Origin: Candidatus Sysuiplasma acidicola | GTDB taxonomy: Archaea > Thermoplasmatota > Thermoplasmata > Sysuiplasmatales > Sysuiplasmataceae | Direction of reading: 5' to 3' | Assembly (NCBI GenBank): GCA_019721035.1 | Contig: JAHEAA010000013.1 | Span: 1-62,062 of the forward strand | Length of the DNA: 62,062 bases | Shown here: positions 62,000 to 62,062 of the stretch, piece after piece | Position numbering within the stretch: position 1 is the first letter of the stretch | Layout: every line of letters begins with the position of its first letter | The notes under the pieces: generated by a model | Databases searched by the model: none | What the model saw: the letters and a program-made list of their open reading frames with translations, nothing else | Told to the model about the DNA's origin: nothing | Program-made: the position numbers and the translations under genes

Positions 62000-62062
62000 T
62001 ACAACCATACGCAAATTTACCGGTGCGATGGCTTAAATAATCCGCATAATTTACCTCACATC

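Noticed and set aside
61855-62040. 61-codon frame at the right end
   Set aside because: Starts inside the PH-like gene, highly basic, and no ribosome site; the short frame at 61910 has a better site but is also uncertain.
1-62062. CRISPR arrays, rRNA and tRNA genes
   Set aside because: Scanned the gene-free stretches by eye; no regular direct repeats, rRNA cores or GTTCRANNC T-loops were found.

Overview
The window is archaeal and most likely from a member of the Thermoplasmata (Thermoplasmatota). The evidence is archaeal-type ProRS, TyrS, CTP synthase and CysRS, aIF2-beta fused to a TRAM domain, ribosomal proteins S8e and L37Ae, SRP19, the exosome (Rrp4, Rrp41, Rrp42), proteasome alpha, SBDS, Pcc1, prefoldin beta, FtsZ and RaSEA. 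Many genes also have a TATA-like box 26-34 nt ahead of the start codon with no leader. UbiA/MenA-type prenyltransferases, a UbiE-like methyltransferase and a FixC-like flavoprotein suggest a quinone-dependent respiring heterotroph. No methanogenesis genes are seen. The lineage is inferred from gene content and is not proven to genus level.

Layout. 1-643: tail of an IS transposase cut by the window edge. 0.9-20.7 kb: metabolic and information genes, namely an AmmeMemoRadiSam-type radical SAM enzyme, malate dehydrogenase, a FixC-like flavoprotein, a four-gene leftward quinone/folate cluster (methyltransferase, two UbiA-family proteins, dihydropteroate synthase), a zinc-type dehydrogenase, an aldolase-PFK operon whose PFK carries the residues of PPi-dependent enzymes, prs-proS, an FAD synthetase, Pgi/Pmi, pyrG, aIF2-beta, a presenilin-like protease and S8e. 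20.7-28.2 kb: TldE/TldD, a LOG-like protein, SRP19, NAD(P)HX repair, two phosphoesterases and a zinc-ribbon protein. 28.2-37.5 kb: a sugar island with a TrmB-like regulator, two glycogen-debranching-type hydrolases and a complete ABC importer. The importer's promoter overlaps a perfect inverted repeat.

37.9-45.4 kb is a rightward superoperon: ftsZ, RNase P component 2, psmA, SBDS, rrp4, rrp41, rrp42, rpl37ae, rpoP, pcc1, pfdB and a DHH phosphoesterase, with several 1-14 nt overlaps. 45.4-55.8 kb holds a three-gene proton-translocating transhydrogenase operon (leftward), tyrS, archaeosine RaSEA, enolase, a DUF835-like protein, cysS, a GNAT protein and a 57-residue four-cysteine protein.

56.2-61.9 kb differs from the rest. 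After a 426-nt gene-free spacer comes a rightward operon: a small putative ribbon-helix-helix protein, a VirB2-like two-TM pilin candidate, a small membrane ORF separated from a VirB6/CedA-like polytopic protein by one in-frame TAG, a PrgI/VirB3-like protein, a short VirB4/HerA-type ATPase, an unknown helical protein and a PH-domain-like membrane protein. The order VirB6-VirB3-VirB4 matches minimal type IV secretion modules, and the pilin/VirB6/VirB4 set resembles the crenarchaeal Ced DNA-import system. No relaxase or VirD4 coupling protein is visible before the window ends. This island is the strongest candidate for an undescribed system here.
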